From NCBI GenBank assembly GCA_030425945.1, contig JAUHZL010000109.1, forward strand, positions 1 through 8,391: a stretch of DNA of 8,391 nt, written 5' to 3'. The position numbers and the translations under genes are program-made. Origin of the DNA: Alphaproteobacteria bacterium. Its GTDB lineage: Bacteria; Pseudomonadota; Alphaproteobacteria; Rhodobacterales; Rhodobacteraceae. Shown here one piece after another: positions 6,432-8,391 of this stretch; within the stretch, counting starts at the first letter, position 1; every line of letters begins with the position of its first letter. Under the pieces are notes generated by a model. It had not been told where the DNA came from, did no database searches, and worked only from the letters and a program-made list of their open reading frames with translations.

Positions 6432-8075
6432 CTAGACCGGACCAAGGGCCCTTGCCAGCGCCGGGCGGGTGGCAAGCTCAGCGGCCAGCGCACCACTGGG
6501 CGCATCGGGCACGGCAGCGAGCGCTTCGGCATGGCCGGTGGCGACGGCGCGTTCGCGCGCGGCGTTGCGATAGGCCAGCCACAGGATCTCGGCGGCGTGA
6601 TCGGCAAGGCCCGCGTCCAGCTCCGCCGCCGCGTCGGGCACCTGCGCGGCCAGCGCCGTAACGGCGACGTTGAGCGTGCTCTGCGCCCCCTGCAGCGGCA
6701 ATTGCGCATCGGCCACCGCCTCAATTCCAGTGGGGCCGGTGGGCAGCGGGGCGGCCAGCGTGCGTTTGGCATCCAGGAGCCCTGCGCCCAGATCGGCTGC
6801 ACCGTTCCAAACCTGCGGCGGCACGAGCCCTGCGGTGGCGCAGCGGTTGAACATGGCCTGCACTGTTGTCCCCGCCGCATCGGCGCGCGCCTTAAGCGCG
6901 GCGCGCCCGCCGTGCCGCGCGACCCAGAGCGCGGCCACCCCGGCGGTTAGAGAGGTGGCCAGGGTCGTGCCCTGCGCCGGACGAACACCAGCATCGTAGT
7001 CGGTCGCTTTGTTCTTGGCGGCGGCCCAGACCTGCTCGCCTGGCGCGGCGATCGTCACCTGCGGGCCGCGCCCCGACTTGGCCCAGGGCGTCAGACCCGG
7101 CGTCAACGCGGCTACCGCACAGCACAACCCGTCGGGCGCATAGGCGGCGGGAAAGACGACCCAAGGCCAGCAGTTCCCGGCGGCCGAGGTGATGATTACC
7201 CCCGCGGCGACGGCATCGCGTAGCGCGCGTTCAGTCGCCGCCACCCGCGACGGACCGCCCATCGCGAAAGTGATGACATCCGCGCCCTCGCGGACGGCGT
7301 GGGCGATGGCGGCGGGAACATTGGACTGGTTGAAATTGATGACCGACCTGATGGCCCGGATCGGCAGGATCATCGCCTCAGGCGCCGAGCCTGTGATCGC
7401 CCCGGGGCCGGAGGTGTTGCCCTGCCGGTCCGCACTCCCGCGCGACGCCACGACCGAGCAGACCACGGTACCGTGGCCAGGGTGCTTCAGGAACCCGTCC
7501 GAGAAACGGTCCTGCGCATCGCTGCCTCCCTCGACGAAATTGCGTTGCCCTTGCACGCGGATCGCGCCGTGCAGTTCCTGATGAGTGGAATGGCCGGTGT
7601 CGATCACCGCCACGGTGACGCCCGCGCCGCGCGTCGTCTGCCAGGCCTGCGTCGTGCGGAGCACCGGATGCACCCAGCCGAACGGTAAGTCGTCGCGGCG
7701 CGGCGTCTCGCACAGGGCCGCGAAGCTCTCGGGGCTGGCGGCCCCCACCGCGACGGCGCCGATTATGGAATCGGGTAACACCGGGTGCGCCTCGACTGCC
7801 TCCATCTCGGGCCGCAGTGCCCGCGCAAGAGAGAACAGCACCTGTTCGTTACCCCGGGGCGAGACAGTTTCGAAATCGAGAAAAACATAGTTGTCACTAT
7901 CCCTCTCGAAGGCGCTGCGCGCGGTCAAGGCAAGGCCGGGCATCAGCGCCCCGGCCCGCACGGCGATCTCCGTCGCAGAGCGGGGCGCGTCGAACACCAG
8001 TTCGAGAACCGCCCGGTCTTCGGGGGCTAGGATAACCTCGGACGCCTTCAAACGGGAAATGGCTTCAATAATCAT
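6432..8075 (-). CDS. S8 (subtilisin-fold) peptidase homologue with Thr at the nucleophile position
   Basis: This 547-residue protein is the first gene of the operon. The start at ATG 8075-8073 is chosen because GAGAGG lies five bases upstream; an in-frame ATG at 8147 would add 24 residues but falls over the predicted promoter. Residues 1-140 are an N-terminal region, partly helical, without a signal peptide. The S8 domain spans about 141-420: Asp159 in VAVIDTGHS, His201 in HPGHGTVV, and the oxyanion Asn301 in SAAGNCWP are all present. The usual GTSxAxP nucleophile motif reads GTTLATS (369-375), so Ser is Thr371 and the following Pro is Ser375. The protein may therefore be a weak Thr-dependent protease or a catalytically dead binding domain. 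Residues about 430-547 are a helical, Ala-rich tail with no known motif. Lack of a secretion signal and its place in the operon suggest an intracellular role with the trypsin and STAND partners. S8 domains are common in bacterial conflict operons; the role of this one is inferred. Confidence 0.88.
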   Translation of the reverse strand: MIIEAISRLKASEVILAPEDRAVLELVFDAPRSATEIAVRAGALMPGLALTARSAFERDSDNYVFLDFETVSPRGNEQVLFSLARALRPEMEAVEAHPVLPDSIIGAVAVGAASPESFAALCETPRRDDLPFGWVHPVLRTTQAWQTTRGAGVTVAVIDTGHSTHQELHGAIRVQGQRNFVEGGSDAQDRFSDGFLKHPGHGTVVCSVVASRGSADRQGNTSGPGAITGSAPEAMILPIRAIRSVINFNQSNVPAAIAHAVREGADVITFAMGGPSRVAATERALRDAVAAGVIITSAAGNCWPWVVFPAAYAPDGLCCAVAALTPGLTPWAKSGRGPQVTIAAPGEQVWAAAKNKATDYDAGVRPAQGTTLATSLTAGVAALWVARHGGRAALKARADAAGTTVQAMFNRCATAGLVPPQVWNGAADLGAGLLDAKRTLAAPLPTGPTGIEAVADAQLPLQGAQSTLNVAVTALAAQVPDAAAELDAGLADHAAEILWLAYRNAARERAVATGHAEALAAVPDAPSGALAAELATRPALARALGPV

Positions 8076-8080
8076 GACCG

Positions 8081-8086
8081 CCTCTC
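8081..8086 (-). promoter_or_regulatory. Ribosome binding site of the subtilase gene
   Basis: GAGAGG on the minus strand lies five bases before the ATG at 8075. It is the strongest ribosome binding site in the window and fixes the start of the first gene of the operon. Confidence 0.7.
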
Positions 8087-8119
8087 GATGTGGTACCGCA
8101 GATTGGCTCAACTTGATGA

Positions 8120-8147
8120 ATTTTACACAAGATTTCCATTGCAGCAA
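8120..8147 (-). promoter_or_regulatory. Candidate sigma-70 type promoter of the four-gene operon
   Basis: On the minus strand, TTGCTG (8147-8142) and TAAAAT (8125-8120) are separated by 16 bases. The -10 box matches the consensus at five of six positions, the -35 box only at its first three. Transcription would start near 8113, giving a leader of about 38 bases before the ATG at 8075. It is the best promoter-like pair I found in the non-coding region, but no experimental or comparative support is visible. Confidence 0.4.
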
Positions 8148-8310
8148 ATCCCATGGACATGCCTCTCGGTGATAAAGTCAGAACCCATCGATCTGCTTCA
8201 ACGGTTTGCGATCGAGTGCCCGCAGTGGTGGCCTTGGAGTGTCGCTGTGGAGAACAATGAGTGGCCGCTTCTCTAATTGGGTGTCTGGGTCAAGCTCGTT
8301 TTCCTTCTTT

Positions 8311-8331
8311 TAAATGATCAAGGATCGTTTA
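8311..8331. repeat. Imperfect inverted repeat, 9-base arms with 3-base centre
   Basis: TAAATGATC, AAG, GATCGTTTA: eight of nine arm positions pair, the exception being T8315 against G8327. It lies about 190 bases upstream of the candidate -10 box, in the AT-rich part of the non-coding region. Neither strand has a T-run directly after it, so a terminator is unlikely. It could be an operator for a dimeric regulator, perhaps of a gene beyond the right edge, or chance. Confidence 0.3.
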
Positions 8332-8391
8332 TCCGGGTCACGCTTCTCTTCGCAGTCTGGTTTGGCGTTCGAAATGGCGCCGCTGCATGCA

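Larger units (their letters stand above)
8076..8391. other. Non-coding region upstream of the operon
   Basis: These 316 bases are clearly less GC-rich than the genes; 8281-8340 has 26 G+C in 60 bases. I see no convincing gene on either strand. It contains the ribosome binding site, the candidate promoter and the inverted repeat listed separately. The stretch 8161-8310 holds nothing else I can name. Whatever lies to the right of 8391 is outside the window, so I cannot say whether a divergent or a co-directional neighbour shares this region. Confidence 0.6.

Noticed and set aside
5532..6950. Long open frame of 472 codons on the plus strand
   Set aside because: It runs antisense across both the trypsin and the subtilase genes, whose catalytic motifs are clear. 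Its protein is Gly/Gln/Arg-rich without a domain, as expected of a shadow frame in high-GC DNA.
8065..8160. Possible 31-residue leader peptide gene overlapping the subtilase start
   Set aside because: It has a GAGAGG only one base from its ATG and would span the predicted -10 box, so transcripts from that promoter would lack its start. Nothing in the peptide suggests a function.
8384..8391. Palindrome TGCATGCA at the right edge
   Set aside because: Eight-base palindromes are frequent by chance, and no paired or repeated copy is seen.
1..8391. CRISPR array, tRNA, rRNA, insertion sequence or attachment site
   Set aside because: I saw no regularly spaced repeats, tRNA-like cloverleaf sequence, transposase motif or flanking terminal repeats in the window.

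Overview
The window looks like a high-GC alphaproteobacterium, probably of the Rhodobacterales/Paracoccus type. This rests on codon use rich in GCC, GGC, CTG and CGC, and on AGAGG-type ribosome binding sites. It is an inference from composition, not from a marker gene. All convincing genes lie on the minus strand. They fill nearly the whole window as one tightly packed operon, read from right to left.

Layout from the right edge. Positions 8076-8391 are an AT-richer non-coding region. It holds a candidate promoter for the operon (TTGCTG, 16 bases, TAAAAT on the minus strand), a strong ribosome binding site, and a 9+3+9 imperfect inverted repeat further upstream. Then come: (1) an S8 subtilisin-fold protein (8075-6432) with Asp, His and oxyanion Asn in place but Thr at the nucleophile Ser position; (2) a trypsin-like protease (6428-4665) fused to a C-terminal P-loop-like domain whose Walker A is degraded (an inactive-STAND type module); (3) a 1,032-residue STAND NTPase (4668-1570) with intact Walker A, Walker B and GxP motifs and a long helical C-terminus; (4) a second trypsin-like protease fused to a NUC1 (EndoG/Serratia-type) DNA/RNA non-specific nuclease (1545 to beyond position 1), cut by the window edge.

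The junctions are 3 bases, a 4-base ATGA overlap, and 24 bases, so the four proteins are very probably co-transcribed, and at least the first three are translationally coupled. No gene has a credible signal peptide or membrane segment, so this is a set of intracellular proteases. The combination (STAND switch, two active-looking trypsin domains, a degenerate S8 domain, a degenerate STAND module, and a nuclease effector fused to a protease) is the pattern of a biological-conflict or anti-phage system. In such a system NTP-dependent sensing would release a proteolytic step that ends in nucleic acid cleavage. That job is inferred from domain content and operon structure. No individual gene matches a named defence system that I can identify from sequence alone.
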